From Rhizobium sp. (GTDB lineage: Bacteria; Pseudomonadota; Alphaproteobacteria; Rhizobiales; Rhizobiaceae), in NCBI GenBank assembly GCA_002796995.1, contig PEKW01000006.1, positions 372,001 through 436,000 of the forward strand: a DNA stretch of 64,000 nucleotides, written 5' to 3'. The notes under the pieces are model-generated. The model did no database searches. It was not told where the DNA came from and saw only the letters and a program-made list of their open reading frames with translations. Position numbers and translations under genes: made by a program. Below are positions 1 through 8,601 of the stretch, piece by piece. Each line of letters opens with the position of its first letter. The first letter of the stretch is position 1.

Positions 1-702
1 GAGCGACAGTCCCTTGGGGCCGGGATTGTCGGCGACCAGGGTCTGTGCCCAGTTGAACTGCGCCGAGCCATTGCCTGCATCCGCCGCCTTGCGCATGTAT
101 TCGTCGGCCTTGGCCTTGTCGTGCGGGACGACCTTGCCTTCCATCAGCAGCATTGCGTACTTGAACATGGCGGCCGGATCGCCGCCGGCGGCCGCCTGGC
201 CATACCAGAAGGCGGCGCCCTTCAGATCTTTCTTGATGCCGAGGCCCCGGTCCATGAGTTCGGCAAGCAGGGTCTGCGCCGCCGGATCGCCGAGCTGGGC
301 GCGCGGCAGGGCCTTGTCGACGGCGGTCAGGAAGAAGCCGCGCTGGAAGGCGCCATAGGCCTCGTCGACCTTGCCCTTGTATTCCGGTTCGGGCGGCAGG
401 TCCGGCAGGGGAGCGCCCATGCGGGCATAGATGTTGATGCCCTGCGGCTCCGTCTCGCCTTCGGCCGCTTCCCGCTTTTCCGCAGCCTCGGAACCCGGAC
501 GCGCGCTACGGTCGAGCGTGCCGTCGGATGGCGCCGGCTGATCGCCGCGCTCCAGAACCCGCACGTCGGACGGCGCGAGAGGCCGCATCGGCGGACGATC
601 GAAGGCCTGCTGCGCGTGCGGGGAACCCGGCACGGCGACGCTGGCTGCGAGGCACGCGGCGAGGGCAAAGAGCACGGGCCGATGGAGAAGACTTGAGCGC
701 AT
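1..702 (-). CDS. Secreted Sel1/TPR-repeat protein (3' end cut by window edge)
   Basis: Partial gene; 234 codons are read from ATG 702 down to base 1 with no stop, so the C-terminus lies outside the window. The N-terminus is a typical signal peptide (RSSLLHRP, then a hydrophobic stretch, then PHAQQ as probable cleavage site). After a disordered charged stretch come alpha-helical Sel1-like repeats, with cores such as GDPAAQTLLAELMDRGLGI, AAGGDPAAMFKYAMLLMEG and AADAGNGSAQFNWAQ. Such proteins are periplasmic scaffolds for protein-protein contacts; no enzymatic role is indicated. The gene starts 8 nt after the stop of the ThiE-like gene and is probably co-transcribed with it. The family call is firm, the specific role unknown. 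Confidence 0.85.
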   Translation of the reverse strand, partial: MRSSLLHRPVLFALAACLAASVAVPGSPHAQQAFDRPPMRPLAPSDVRVLERGDQPAPSDGTLDRSARPGSEAAEKREAAEGETEPQGINIYARMGAPLPDLPPEPEYKGKVDEAYGAFQRGFFLTAVDKALPRAQLGDPAAQTLLAELMDRGLGIKKDLKGAAFWYGQAAAGGDPAAMFKYAMLLMEGKVVPHDKAKADEYMRKAADAGNGSAQFNWAQTLVADNPGPKGLSL

Positions 703-710
703 GATGCGTA

Positions 711-1364
711 TCAATCTTCAAACCGTGGCGCTTTTTCGTCAAGCTCCGCATTCACCCGTGCGACGACCGTCGCCGCAAGCGCCGGATCGGCGAAAACCGC
801 CTCGCGCAACGCCACGAATTCGACACCGGCTTCGGCGACGGCAAGCGCGGAAGCCGGATCCTGGCCGCCCATGACGATGCTGGGAATGGCGATCATCGAC
901 GACCACCATTCGCCGAGCGCCAAGTTCTTCGAGTGCGCCTCCGGCTTTATGTCGCCGTCGAGCTTGCCGAAGAAGATATAGTCGGGCTGTACTTCGCCGA
1001 TCTCCAGCGCATGGTGCCGGTCCATGGCATTGCCGCCGCCGACGATCATCTTCGGCGCGTGATTTTCCTTCGCATCCGCAAGCGCCGCCGCATTGCCGCT
1101 GATGTGCAGGCCGTCGGCCTTGACCCGCCCGGCAACGCGGCTGTTGTCGACGACGAGGGCAGCAGCCCCGGCATCCTGGATCAGCGGCACGAGCAGTTCG
1201 GCATGCTTCTGGAAGGCCGCGTCATCAAGGCCGTATTGCGGGATGATGACCGACGCGACGTCGCCACCCTTCAGCGCATCGCCGACCACGCGCGCCTTTT
1301 CCTCGGCGTCGGCGATGTCGGGAACGATCAGGACGAGGCGGCAGCGATCTTCGGGACTGGTCAT
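711..1364 (-). CDS. Thiamine phosphate synthase-like protein (ThiE/TenI family)
   Basis: 217 residues, the normal size for a TMP-TENI TIM-barrel protein. It resembles the rhizobial proteins annotated as thiamine phosphate synthase, which would join the hydroxymethylpyrimidine and thiazole phosphate moieties of thiamine. Barrel strands are visible as RLVLIVPDI, AAALVVDNS, GLHISG, MIVGGG, DYIFFGKLDG and IPSIVMGG, the last corresponding to the phosphate-binding end of the barrel. No other thi genes are nearby, and it pairs with a Sel1-repeat gene instead, so it may be one of the divergent ThiE-like paralogues whose activity is unproven. Divergent from the TauE/SafE gene. Confidence 0.75.
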   Translation of the reverse strand: MTSPEDRCRLVLIVPDIADAEEKARVVGDALKGGDVASVIIPQYGLDDAAFQKHAELLVPLIQDAGAAALVVDNSRVAGRVKADGLHISGNAAALADAKENHAPKMIVGGGNAMDRHHALEIGEVQPDYIFFGKLDGDIKPEAHSKNLALGEWWSSMIAIPSIVMGGQDPASALAVAEAGVEFVALREAVFADPALAATVVARVNAELDEKAPRFED

Positions 1365-1468
1365 GAGTGATTCCGTTTCCGGAAGGACGCAGCTTTCTCC
1401 GCGTTCCTCCCTCGTTTTGCGTGAGTAAATCCGATAGACCGGTCCTTCGAAAGGATCAACCGAAACAA

Positions 1469-2236
1469 ATGAGTCCCGATCTGCTGTTCTATGCCGCGGC
1501 CATTCCCGCCGTGGCCCTCGTCGGCCTGTCGAAAGGCGGCCTGGGCGGTGCCTTCGCCCTGATCGGCGTGCCCCTGCTCGCCATGGTCGTGCCGCCGATG
1601 CAGGCGGCGGCGATCTTCCTGCCGATCCTGCTGGTGATGGATGCGGTGGCGCTGTGGGCCTGGCGACGCCACAACAACCGCCCTACCCTGCTGGCCATGC
1701 TGCCCGGCGGCATTCTCGGCATCGCGATCGGCTGGGCGACCTCCGCCTATGTTTCGGTTAACGTCATGCGCCTGCTGCTCGGCGGCATTTCCGTGCTTTT
1801 CGCCCTGCGCTATTTCATCGAGGCCGCCCGCACCTCTTCCAAGGCGCCGCCCGAGGCCGCGCCTGAGCGGCCCGTCGCGGCGACCCTTTGGGGCACGCTG
1901 TCCGGCTATGGCAGCTTCGTCGCCCATGCGGGCGGCCCGCCGTTCCAGATCTACACCCTGCCGCTGCGCCTCGACCCGCTTTCTTATACCGGCACCAGCA
2001 CCCGCTTCTTCGCCATCATGAACGCGGTCAAGGTACTGCCCTATTTCGCGCTCGGGGAACTTAGCGCCGCGAACCTGTCGCTGTCGGCGACGCTTCTGCC
2101 GATCGCGCTCGTTTCTACCCTCATCGGTGCCCGGCTCGTGCACTATCTGAAGCCTGCACTCTTCTACCCGCTGATGTATTCCATGGTGCTGATCGCCGGC
2201 AGCAAGCTGCTTTATGACGGGATCACGGGACTATAG
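1469..2236 (+). CDS. TauE/SafE-family membrane permease
   Basis: 255 residues from ATG 1469; the open frame extends 34 codons upstream but that stretch is charged and non-membrane. Seven or eight hydrophobic segments fill the protein, beginning FYAAAIPAVALVGLSKGG. The early GLSKGGLGG motif and the central HAGGPPFQIYTLPL motif are typical of TauE/SafE (DUF81) permeases, a family that exports sulfite or sulfoacetate or moves other organic anions at the inner membrane. The substrate cannot be read from the sequence. The ArsR-type regulator 78 bp downstream on the same strand may be a partner. Confidence 0.88.
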   Translation: MSPDLLFYAAAIPAVALVGLSKGGLGGAFALIGVPLLAMVVPPMQAAAIFLPILLVMDAVALWAWRRHNNRPTLLAMLPGGILGIAIGWATSAYVSVNVMRLLLGGISVLFALRYFIEAARTSSKAPPEAAPERPVAATLWGTLSGYGSFVAHAGGPPFQIYTLPLRLDPLSYTGTSTRFFAIMNAVKVLPYFALGELSAANLSLSATLLPIALVSTLIGARLVHYLKPALFYPLMYSMVLIAGSKLLYDGITGL

Positions 2237-2314
2237 GCGGACGGCGGGCGCCAAGCTTTTGCTGCACTGCACAACGCGCTTGCCGGAACCCCGAGATTGA
2301 CGTAACCTGAGGCC

Positions 2315-2575
2315 ATGTCGAACCTGGACCCTTTCGTCGCGATCGCCGACCCGCACCGCCGGCACCTGCTGGAGGTGTTGCGGCGCGCACCGAGAACGGT
2401 CAACGAACTGGCCAGCGGTCTGCCGATCAGCCGGCCCGCCGTCTCCCAGCACCTCAAGGCCCTGCTCGACTGCAATCTCGTGACGGTCACGTCGGAGGGC
2501 ACGCGGCGGATCTATTCGGTCAACCGCCCGGGCTTCGACCGCCTCAACATGTGGCTTGACCAGTTCTGGTCCTAA
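2315..2575 (+). CDS. Small ArsR-type winged-helix transcriptional regulator
   Basis: 86 residues, close to the minimum for an ArsR-type winged helix. The HTH is clear: ADPHRRHLLEVLRRAPRTVNELA (helices 1-3), then the recognition helix in ISRPAVSQHLKALLD, then the wing VTVTSEGTRRIYSVN. There is only one cysteine (in LLDCNLV) and no metal-binding CxCxxC, so metal sensing is unlikely; this resembles the metal-independent ArsR subgroup that often controls a neighbouring gene. The C-terminus ends in LDQFWS, typical of the rhizobial members that pair with SRPBCC proteins, but no such partner is present here. Confidence 0.85.
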   Translation: MSNLDPFVAIADPHRRHLLEVLRRAPRTVNELASGLPISRPAVSQHLKALLDCNLVTVTSEGTRRIYSVNRPGFDRLNMWLDQFWS

Positions 2576-2598
2576 CCTCCCCGCCAAGGCAAAAAGAA

Positions 2599-2627
2599 GC
2601 CCCGAAAACCGCTCTGGCTTCCGGGGC
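2599..2627 (-). terminator. Rho-independent terminator for the minus-strand YdcH gene
   Basis: Stem GCCCCGAA/TTCCGGGGC flanking a 12-nt loop. On the minus strand the stem is followed by CTTCTTTTT, so it terminates leftward transcripts from the 2710-2886 gene and separates it from the convergent ArsR gene. Confidence 0.75.
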
Positions 2628-2709
2628 ATTGATCTCACGAATTCTCAGTGGATTTTCCGCCGGCCGCAATCTGCCTTGAGGCGATCTCCGGCCGGCGTGC
2701 ATGGGAAAA

Positions 2710-2886
2710 TCAGTGTCTGGTCGACGCCCTGAGGCGCTCCATTTCGTCCTTGATACGCAACTTGAGGCGCTTCAGTTCGGCGATGTGCTGGTCGTTGATG
2801 GAGGGAGACGTAAGAGCGGTATGGAGCTTCTCCTCAAGAGCACCGTGCTTCTTTTCGAGCGATTCAAGATGAGCCTGCATGGTCAT
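2710..2886 (-). CDS. YdcH/DUF465 family small coiled-coil protein (copy A)
   Basis: 58 residues read leftward from ATG 2886 to TGA 2712-2710. A second ATG at 2880 would drop two residues. The whole protein is one charged helical hairpin: LESLEKKHGALEEKL, a short turn at TSPSIND, then IAELKRLKLRIKDEMERL. This is the YdcH/DUF465 pattern, a family of unknown function common in alphaproteobacteria. It is head-to-head with a second member at 3124-3327 and ends at its own terminator. Confidence 0.85.
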   Translation of the reverse strand: MTMQAHLESLEKKHGALEEKLHTALTSPSINDQHIAELKRLKLRIKDEMERLRASTRH

Positions 2887-3123
2887 TTGACACGTCCTTC
2901 CTATAGCCTACCTCCAGCCCTCACAACGCTGGAGTTTCAGGCTTTGCGAAAGTAATGTGACACGAAGAATGGGTTTTGTCGAAGGCGAAATAGGGGAGAA
3001 AGCGCGGCAAATTCGCTGACAGGGATAACTTCCCGTTACCAGTATTTGGTGATAGGAGCTTGCGCGAATCTTGGACGCATCCCACAAAATGGATACGTTG
3101 AAAGCGAGAATGGGGACACACTA

Positions 3124-3327
3124 ATGGCCGATCAGGAACAGGCGGACATTCGGCTGGCGCTCGCGCGGCTCCGGCAGGAGCACGAGGACTATGACGCCGC
3201 CATCAATGCCATGATCGTCACCGGCTGCGACGCCTTGAGAATCCAGCGGATGAAGAAGAAGAAACTGGGAATCAAGGACAAGATGACCTCCCTTGAGGAC
3301 CAGATCATCCCCGACATCATCGCGTGA
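3124..3327 (+). CDS. YdcH/DUF465 family small coiled-coil protein (copy B)
   Basis: 67 residues from ATG 3124, with GGGGAC 8-13 nt upstream as a weak ribosome-binding site; an in-frame GTG further upstream (3046) would add an implausible leader. The fold is again a charged two-helix hairpin: [20 protein letters not shown], then a linker with GCDAL, then a Lys-rich second helix ([14 protein letters not shown]) and an acidic tail. This is the YdcH/DUF465 family, function unknown. It ends 19 nt before purE on the same strand, so it may be co-transcribed with purEK. It is more divergent from copy A than a recent duplication would be. Confidence 0.85.
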   Translation: MADQEQADIRLALARLRQEHEDYDAAINAMIVTGCDALRIQRMKKKKLGIKDKMTSLEDQIIPDIIA

Positions 3328-3346
3328 ACAGGCAAGGACCGCCACG

Positions 3347-3847
3347 ATGACCGAAAAACGCCCGCCCGTCGCCATCATCATGGGCAGCCAGTCCGACTGG
3401 GAAACCATGAAGAACGCCGCCGATACGCTGGACGTGCTGGGCGTCGGCTACGAGGCGCGCATCGTTTCGGCCCACCGCACCCCAGACCGACTGGTCGCCT
3501 TTGCCAAGGGCGCCCGCGACGAGGGCTTCCAGGTCATCATCGCCGGTGCCGGCGGCGCGGCCCATCTTCCGGGCATGACCGCCGCCATGACGCCACTGCC
3601 GGTCTTTGGCGTTCCGGTCCAGTCGAAGGCGCTTTCCGGCCAGGACAGCCTGCTCTCCATCGTCCAGATGCCGGCCGGCATTCCGGTCGGAACGCTCGCC
3701 ATCGGGAAGGCTGGTGCCGTCAATGCCGCCCTGCTAGCCGCCGCCGTGCTGGCGTTGCATGACGAGGACCTTGCCGAACGGCTCGACGAATGGCGCGCGC
3801 GGCAGAGCGCCGCGGTTGCCGAATACCCGATGGACGAAACCCCATGA
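3347..3847 (+). CDS. purE: N5-carboxyaminoimidazole ribonucleotide mutase PurE
   Basis: 166 residues from ATG 3347, with AAGGA 10 nt before the start. PurE (class I) converts N5-CAIR to CAIR in purine synthesis. Signature elements: [12 protein letters not shown] at the N-terminus, SAHRTPDRL around the catalytic histidine, [14 protein letters not shown], and [20 protein letters not shown] in the active-site loop. The stop overlaps the purK start by four bases (ATGA), so the two enzymes that act consecutively are translationally coupled. Cytosolic octamer in known members. Confidence 0.97.
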   Translation: MTEKRPPVAIIMGSQSDWETMKNAADTLDVLGVGYEARIVSAHRTPDRLVAFAKGARDEGFQVIIAGAGGAAHLPGMTAAMTPLPVFGVPVQSKALSGQDSLLSIVQMPAGIPVGTLAIGKAGAVNAALLAAAVLALHDEDLAERLDEWRARQSAAVAEYPMDETP

Positions 3848-4911
3848 GCGCCCGCACGATCGGCATCATCGGCGGCGGACAGCTCGGCCGCATGCTCGCC
3901 ATAGCCGCCGCGCGCCTGAATTTCCGCACCGTGATTCTCGAGCCGCAGGCCGGCTGCCCCGCTGCCCAGGTCGCCAACAGCCAGATCACCGCAGCCTATG
4001 CCGACCCGCTGGCGCTCGCCGAGCTTGCCGCCGCCTGCGACATCGTCACCTATGAATTCGAGAACGTGCCCGTCGAGGCCGCGGAAACGCTGGCCCGCAA
4101 CGTGCCGGTCTATCCGCCGCCGCGCGCGCTGGAAGTCGCCCAGGACCGGCTGACGGAAAAGCGCTTCCTCAACGGTTGCGGCATCCCGACCGCCCGCTTT
4201 CATGCCGTCGACAGCCAGGAAGAGCTCGAAGCTGGCCTTGCCGATTTCGGCGGACAGGGCGTGCTGAAAACCCGCCGGCTCGGCTATGACGGCAAGGGAC
4301 AGCGGGTCTTCCGCTCGCCGGCAGACAGACCGGACGGCGCCTTCGCCGCGCTCGGCAACGTGCCGCTGATTCTCGAAAGCTTCGTGCCCTTCGAGCGCGA
4401 GATCTCGATCATCGCGGCGCGCGCCATCGACGGGACGGTCGCAGCCTACGATCCGGCCGAGAACGTCCATCGCGACGGCATTCTCGACACCTCGACCCTT
4501 CCGGCGCGAATCGGTTCGGAGACGGCTGCAGCCGCGCACGAATCGGCCGGCAAGCTTCTGGCCGCCCTCGACTATGTTGGCGTGGTGGGAATCGAATTCT
4601 TCGTGCTGCCCGACGGCAGCCTGGTTGCCAACGAGATCGCCCCGCGCGTCCACAATTCCGGCCACTGGACGGAAGCGGCCTGCGTGGTTTCGCAGTTCGA
4701 ACAGCACATCCGCGCGATCGCCGGTCTGCCGCTCGGCGACACGGCGCGCCATTCCGATTGCGTGATGACCAACCTGATCGGCAACGACCTGGACGACGTT
4801 CCCATGTGGCTTTCCAGGCCGCAGGCGCTGGTCCATCTCTACGGCAAGACCGAAGCCCGGCCCGGCCGCAAGATGGGTCACGTCACCCAAATTACGCGCG
4901 CCAAGGGCTGA
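3844..4911 (+). CDS. purK: N5-carboxyaminoimidazole ribonucleotide synthase PurK
   Basis: 355 residues, usual length for PurK, from the ATG overlapping the purE stop. It is an ATP-grasp enzyme that carboxylates AIR with bicarbonate and ATP, giving the PurE substrate. Seen in sequence: the N-terminal nucleotide-fold motif [14 protein letters not shown], the ATP-grasp segment around [14 protein letters not shown], and the metal/ATP site in [24 protein letters not shown]. The C-terminus ends in a small basic domain. No terminator follows immediately; the next hairpin is 92 bp downstream. Confidence 0.97.
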   Translation: MSARTIGIIGGGQLGRMLAIAAARLNFRTVILEPQAGCPAAQVANSQITAAYADPLALAELAAACDIVTYEFENVPVEAAETLARNVPVYPPPRALEVAQDRLTEKRFLNGCGIPTARFHAVDSQEELEAGLADFGGQGVLKTRRLGYDGKGQRVFRSPADRPDGAFAALGNVPLILESFVPFEREISIIAARAIDGTVAAYDPAENVHRDGILDTSTLPARIGSETAAAAHESAGKLLAALDYVGVVGIEFFVLPDGSLVANEIAPRVHNSGHWTEAACVVSQFEQHIRAIAGLPLGDTARHSDCVMTNLIGNDLDDVPMWLSRPQALVHLYGKTEARPGRKMGHVTQITRAKG

Positions 4912-4960
4912 AAAAGCCGGAAAAATCCGGGTTCTCGCCGTTGAATCAGGGCGGGGCCGG

Positions 4961-4990
4961 TTGACACGAAGGGTCGGGACGGAGTATCTG
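4961..4990 (+). promoter_or_regulatory. Sigma-70-like promoter for rpmJ
   Basis: TTGACA at 4961-4966, an 18-bp spacer and TATCTG at 4985-4990 lie in the purK-rpmJ gap. The expected start is near 4997, which puts the hairpin at 5004-5029 in the rpmJ leader. The -35 is a perfect consensus; the -10 is weaker. Confidence 0.55.
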
Positions 4991-5003
4991 CCACCAACCC
5001 TTT

Positions 5004-5029
5004 AAGAGCGCGCCCCGTAGCGCGCTTTT
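5004..5029 (+). terminator. Terminator-like hairpin in the rpmJ leader
   Basis: Ten-bp stem AAGAGCGCGC/GCGCGCTTTT (one G-T pair) with a 6-nt loop; its 3' arm ends in four T. It could end the purEK transcript. Because a good promoter lies just upstream it could equally act as an attenuator in the rpmJ leader. Confidence 0.5.
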
Positions 5030-5087
5030 GATTGATCGAGACAATGGCGGGTGAACCATTCGCCGATAACCTTTGCGGACCAGTAAA

Positions 5088-5213
5088 ATGAAGATCAAGA
5101 ACTCGCTGAAAGCGCTCAAGGCCCGTCATCGCGACAACCGTCTGGTTCGCCGCAAGGGCCGCGTATACATCATCAACAAGCAGAACCCGCGCTTCAAGGC
5201 TCGTCAGGGCTGA
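5088..5213 (+). CDS. rpmJ: 50S ribosomal protein L36, zinc-free type
   Basis: 41 residues from ATG 5088 to TGA 5211-5213, beginning [14 protein letters not shown] and ending [11 protein letters not shown]. It is strongly basic and matches the YkgO-type L36 lacking the zinc-binding Cys/His set (no cysteine at all). In rhizobia this cysteine-free form is commonly annotated as the chromosomal L36. It stands alone between purK and a TPR gene, as usual in Rhizobiales. Part of the large ribosomal subunit. Confidence 0.95.
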   Translation: MKIKNSLKALKARHRDNRLVRRKGRVYIINKQNPRFKARQG

Positions 5214-5332
5214 GGCATGGGCGCCACCTTCGGGCGGTGCTGCTTCTTCGCCTGACGGGACCTCGCGGTCCAATATCGTCGATAGCGAAGAATTGAGTTT
5301 GAAAGCCGGCGCAAGCGGATTACCTTATCCGC

Positions 5333-5944
5333 ATGCGCCGTTTTCGTATTTGTGCCCCACTCATCACCCTCCTGCTGCTCGCAACCTCCCACGGGTTGCC
5401 TACCCTGGCGCAGGACGGCGCCTCGGAAACCGTGTCGCTCGATTCGCCGGCAACAGGCCAGGCACCGAAGGGCGTGGACGCGTTGCTCACCGAACTGAAG
5501 CGTGAGCGCGATCCGGAAGCCGCCAACCGTCTCACCGAAGACCTGATGGAGACGTGGAACGACTCGGACAGCGCGACGGTCGACCTGCTGATGCAGTGGG
5601 CGCTGACGGCGGCCGCGGAAAAGCGCAACGCCGCCGCACTTGATTTTCTCGACCAGGCCATCGTGCTGAAACCCGACTTCATCGGCGCCTGGAACCAGCG
5701 GGCAACGCTCCACTACACCATGGGCAATTACAAGAAGGCGGTTTCCGACATTAATCGTGTGCTGGCGCTGGAGCCCCGCCATTTCGGCGCGCTGGCCGGC
5801 CTTGCGGCGATCCTCAGCGAGCGCGGCAGCGAGGAAATGGCGCTGAAGGCCTGGGAACGCTACCTCGAGATCTACCCCGCCGACCGCCAGGCCCAGGAGA
5901 TCGTCACCAAGCTCTCGGAAAAACTGGCCGGCAGCCGGACGTGA
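5333..5944 (+). CDS. Secreted TPR-repeat protein
   Basis: 203 residues. An N-terminal signal peptide (MRRFRIC, hydrophobic LITLLLLATSHG, LAQ cleavage region) exports it to the periplasm. Residues about 75-190 hold tandem TPR units, with cores ALTAAAEKRNAAALDFLDQA, NQRATLHYTMGNYKKAVSDI and AGLAAILSERGSEEMALKAW. Such rhizobial proteins act as adaptors, without known catalysis. Its TGA overlaps the GTG start of the following hydrolase gene (GTGA), indicating translational coupling and a shared role. Confidence 0.88.
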   Translation: MRRFRICAPLITLLLLATSHGLPTLAQDGASETVSLDSPATGQAPKGVDALLTELKRERDPEAANRLTEDLMETWNDSDSATVDLLMQWALTAAAEKRNAAALDFLDQAIVLKPDFIGAWNQRATLHYTMGNYKKAVSDINRVLALEPRHFGALAGLAAILSERGSEEMALKAWERYLEIYPADRQAQEIVTKLSEKLAGSRT

Positions 5945-7077
5945 TTTCCCAACGCTTCCGCCGCCGATCCGCAGCCCCTCCCTCCGTCGCCCCTGCTCGC
6001 CCGCCCCGGACTCGAACCGCCCGCATCCGCTCCATGCTGCTCACCGCCCTCACCTCCCTCGTCGCCATCGCCTCGGTCTCCGCGGCCGGCACGGCGCTGC
6101 GCGCCCGCGCCATCGAGGCGGGCGCTGCCAATATCGGCACGCTCACCGATGTCGGAGGCTATTCCATGAACGCGCTGCAGGTGCCGGCGGGCGCCGAAGC
6201 CGAGCTTCCGCCGATCGTCTTCATTCATGGCGCGAGCGGCAATCTGCGTGACCAGGCCGCCACCTTCCTCGGCCCCCTCCGCGGTCGTGCGGAACTGCTC
6301 TTCGTCGATCGCCCGGGCCATGGCTATTCCGAGCGCGGCGGATCGGAGAACGCCTATCCGGACGGCCAGGCCGCAGCCATCGCCCGTCTGATGGAAGAAC
6401 GCGGCATCGATCGCGCCATCATCGTCGGCCATTCCTTCGGCGGCGCGATCGCCGCGAGCTTCGGCGTGCTCTATCCGGAAAAGACTGCGGGGCTGCTCTT
6501 CCTCGCGCCGGCCACGCATCCCTGGCCGGGCGGCGTCGACTGGTACTACAATCTGGCCTCGACGCCGGTGGTGGGCCCGCTCTTCTGCCACACCATTGCG
6601 CTCCACGCCGGCATGGCGCGGCTCGACGCGGCGACCCGCGGCGTCTTTGCCCCCAACCCGCGGCCGGAGACTTATGTCGGCGACACGGCCCCTGCCCTCG
6701 TGCTGCGCCCGGGCGCCTTCTGCGCCAACGCCACCGACGTCGCCAACCTGCAGGGCTACGTCACCCGCTTTGCGCCGCGCTACCGCGAGATCACCGCGCC
6801 GACGGTGATCGTCACCGGCGACAGCGACGACATCGTGCTGGAGGAGATCCATTCGCGCGGATTGGCGCGCGACATTGCCGGCTCCGAACTCGTCTGGATC
6901 AAAGGGCTGGGCCACAAGCCCGACTATGCCGCCCGGGACCTCGCCATCGCCGCGATCGAGAAGATCGCCGGTCGCTCGCGCGACCTGCAGGCCATGGCAC
7001 GGGAACTGGAGCCGAAGCTGGCCGCAACCCGTGTTGCCGCACCGGCCACTGCCCCCGGCTTGCAGGCCGGCCAGTAG
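5941..7077 (+). CDS. Alpha/beta-hydrolase, membrane- or periplasm-directed
   Basis: 378 residues from GTG 5941, overlapping the TPR stop; ATG 6034 is an alternative start giving 347 residues. The N-terminus is Arg/Pro-rich and is followed by a hydrophobic segment (MLLTALTSLVAIASVSAAG) that would anchor or export it. Hydrolase-fold landmarks: oxyanion strand PPIVFIHGASG, VDRPGHGYSE, nucleophile elbow IIVGHSFGGAI (Ser), acid VTGDSDD, and histidine in GLGHKPD. The triad is complete, so it is probably active; substrate unknown. An Ala/Pro-rich tail ends the protein. The shared stop/start overlap ties it to the TPR protein. Confidence 0.88.
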   Translation: MISQRFRRRSAAPPSVAPARPPRTRTARIRSMLLTALTSLVAIASVSAAGTALRARAIEAGAANIGTLTDVGGYSMNALQVPAGAEAELPPIVFIHGASGNLRDQAATFLGPLRGRAELLFVDRPGHGYSERGGSENAYPDGQAAAIARLMEERGIDRAIIVGHSFGGAIAASFGVLYPEKTAGLLFLAPATHPWPGGVDWYYNLASTPVVGPLFCHTIALHAGMARLDAATRGVFAPNPRPETYVGDTAPALVLRPGAFCANATDVANLQGYVTRFAPRYREITAPTVIVTGDSDDIVLEEIHSRGLARDIAGSELVWIKGLGHKPDYAARDLAIAAIEKIAGRSRDLQAMARELEPKLAATRVAAPATAPGLQAGQ

Positions 7078-7115
7078 GCGGCACGAACCCGACGCATTCC
7101 CCACAGTCCAAAAGA

Positions 7116-7137
7116 AAAGCCGCCCGGAGGCGGCTTT
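7116..7137. terminator. Bidirectional Rho-independent terminator
   Basis: Perfect AAAGCCGCC/GGCGGCTTT stem with CGGA loop between the convergent hydrolase and pyk genes; A and T tails serve both directions. Confidence 0.85.
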
Positions 7138-7161
7138 CACACGTCGATGTGGCGCTGGCCG

Positions 7162-8601
7162 TCAGATACCCGACAGGCCGTCCGAACCGATATAGGCGAT
7201 GCGCAGCATGTTGGTGGCGCCCGGCGTTCCGAGCGGCACGCCGGCCGAGATGATCACGCGGTCGCCCGGCTTGCCGAAGCCTTCGGCGACGACGATGCGG
7301 CAGGCGCGGTTGACCATGTCGTCGAGATCGGTCGGCTCTTCCGAGACGACGCAATGCAGGCCCCATACGACCGACAGGCGGCGCGCCGTCTGGATGACCG
7401 GCGAAAGGGCAATGATCGGCACTTCGGGGCGCTCACGCGCGGCGCGAAGCCCGGTATTGCCCGACGAGGTGTAGCAGACGATCGACGTTAGCTTCAGCGT
7501 CTCGGCGATCTGGCGGGCGGCGAGCGAGATGGCGTCCGCGCCGGTCGCTTCGGGCTGGGCGCGCTGGGCGTAGATGATGCCGGGGTAATGCGGCTCGCGC
7601 TCGACCGTGCGGGCGATCGAGGCCATGGTGGAGACCGCTTCGACCGGGTACTGGCCGGAGGCCGATTCGGCCGACAGCATGACGGCATCGGCACCTTCGA
7701 ACACGGCGGTCGCGACGTCGGAGACTTCGGCGCGGGTCGGTACCGGCGCCGAGATCATCGATTCCAGCATCTGCGTCGCGACGACCACCGGCTTGCCGGC
7801 GCGGCGGCAGGCGCGGATCAGCTGTTTCTGCAGGCCGGGAACCGCCTCGAGCGGCATTTCGACGCCAAGGTCGCCACGGGCTACCATCAGGGCGTCCGAC
7901 AATTCGATGATCTCGTCGATTCGTTCGATCGCCTGCGGCTTTTCGATCTTCGACATCAGGCCGACGCGGCCGCGGGCGATCTTGCGCACTTCGGCAAGGT
8001 CTTCCGGGCGCTGGATGAAGGAAAGCGCCACCCAGTCGACTTCATTGGTCGCCAGCACGGCGTCGAGGTCGGCATGGTCCTTGTCGGTCAGGGCGCCGAC
8101 GGCGAGCAGCGTATCCGGCAGGCTGACACCCTTGCGGTCGGAAATCTTCGTGCCGGAAACGACCGTGGTGACGATGCTCTTGCCGTCGCACTTTTCAGCG
8201 CGCAGGTGCAGCTTGCCGTCGTCGATCAGCAGGCGATGGCCCGGCTTCACCGAGGTGAGGATTTCCGGATGGGGCAGGAAGACGCGCGTATTGTCGCCCG
8301 GCTCATCCTTGTTGTCGAGCGTGAAGGTCTGGCCCGGCTTCAGTTCCACCGTGGTGTCGGCAAACTTGCCGACACGCAGCTTCGGCCCCTGCAGGTCGGC
8401 GAGAATGCCGATCGGGCGGCCGCACTCGGCTTCGACCGACCGGATCTTGGCGATCAGGCTGCGCATCACATCGTGGCTCGCATGGCTCATGTTGATGCGG
8501 AACAGGTCTGCGCCCGCCTCATGCAGCTTGCGGATCATCGCTTCGTCGGACGAGGCCGGCCCAAGCGTTGCGAGGATCTTCACTTTGCGATTACGCTTCA
8601 T
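7162..8601 (-). CDS. pyk: Pyruvate kinase
   Basis: 479 residues from ATG 8601, the usual size. It transfers phosphate from phosphoenolpyruvate to ADP in the last step of glycolysis. N-terminal KVKILATLGPASSDEAMI and FRINMSHASHD are the pyruvate kinase start; ADLQGPKLRVG, the MSKIEKPQA segment with the catalytic lysine, and VARGDLGVEMPLE metal/phosphate site follow. The C-terminal regulatory domain (VCYTSSGNTGLRAA) is present. The ATG overlaps the DUF1036 stop by one base, so the genes are translationally coupled. A shared terminator lies 25 bp past the stop. Confidence 0.96.
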   Translation of the reverse strand: MKRNRKVKILATLGPASSDEAMIRKLHEAGADLFRINMSHASHDVMRSLIAKIRSVEAECGRPIGILADLQGPKLRVGKFADTTVELKPGQTFTLDNKDEPGDNTRVFLPHPEILTSVKPGHRLLIDDGKLHLRAEKCDGKSIVTTVVSGTKISDRKGVSLPDTLLAVGALTDKDHADLDAVLATNEVDWVALSFIQRPEDLAEVRKIARGRVGLMSKIEKPQAIERIDEIIELSDALMVARGDLGVEMPLEAVPGLQKQLIRACRRAGKPVVVATQMLESMISAPVPTRAEVSDVATAVFEGADAVMLSAESASGQYPVEAVSTMASIARTVEREPHYPGIIYAQRAQPEATGADAISLAARQIAETLKLTSIVCYTSSGNTGLRAARERPEVPIIALSPVIQTARRLSVVWGLHCVVSEEPTDLDDMVNRACRIVVAEGFGKPGDRVIISAGVPLGTPGATNMLRIAYIGSDGLSGI

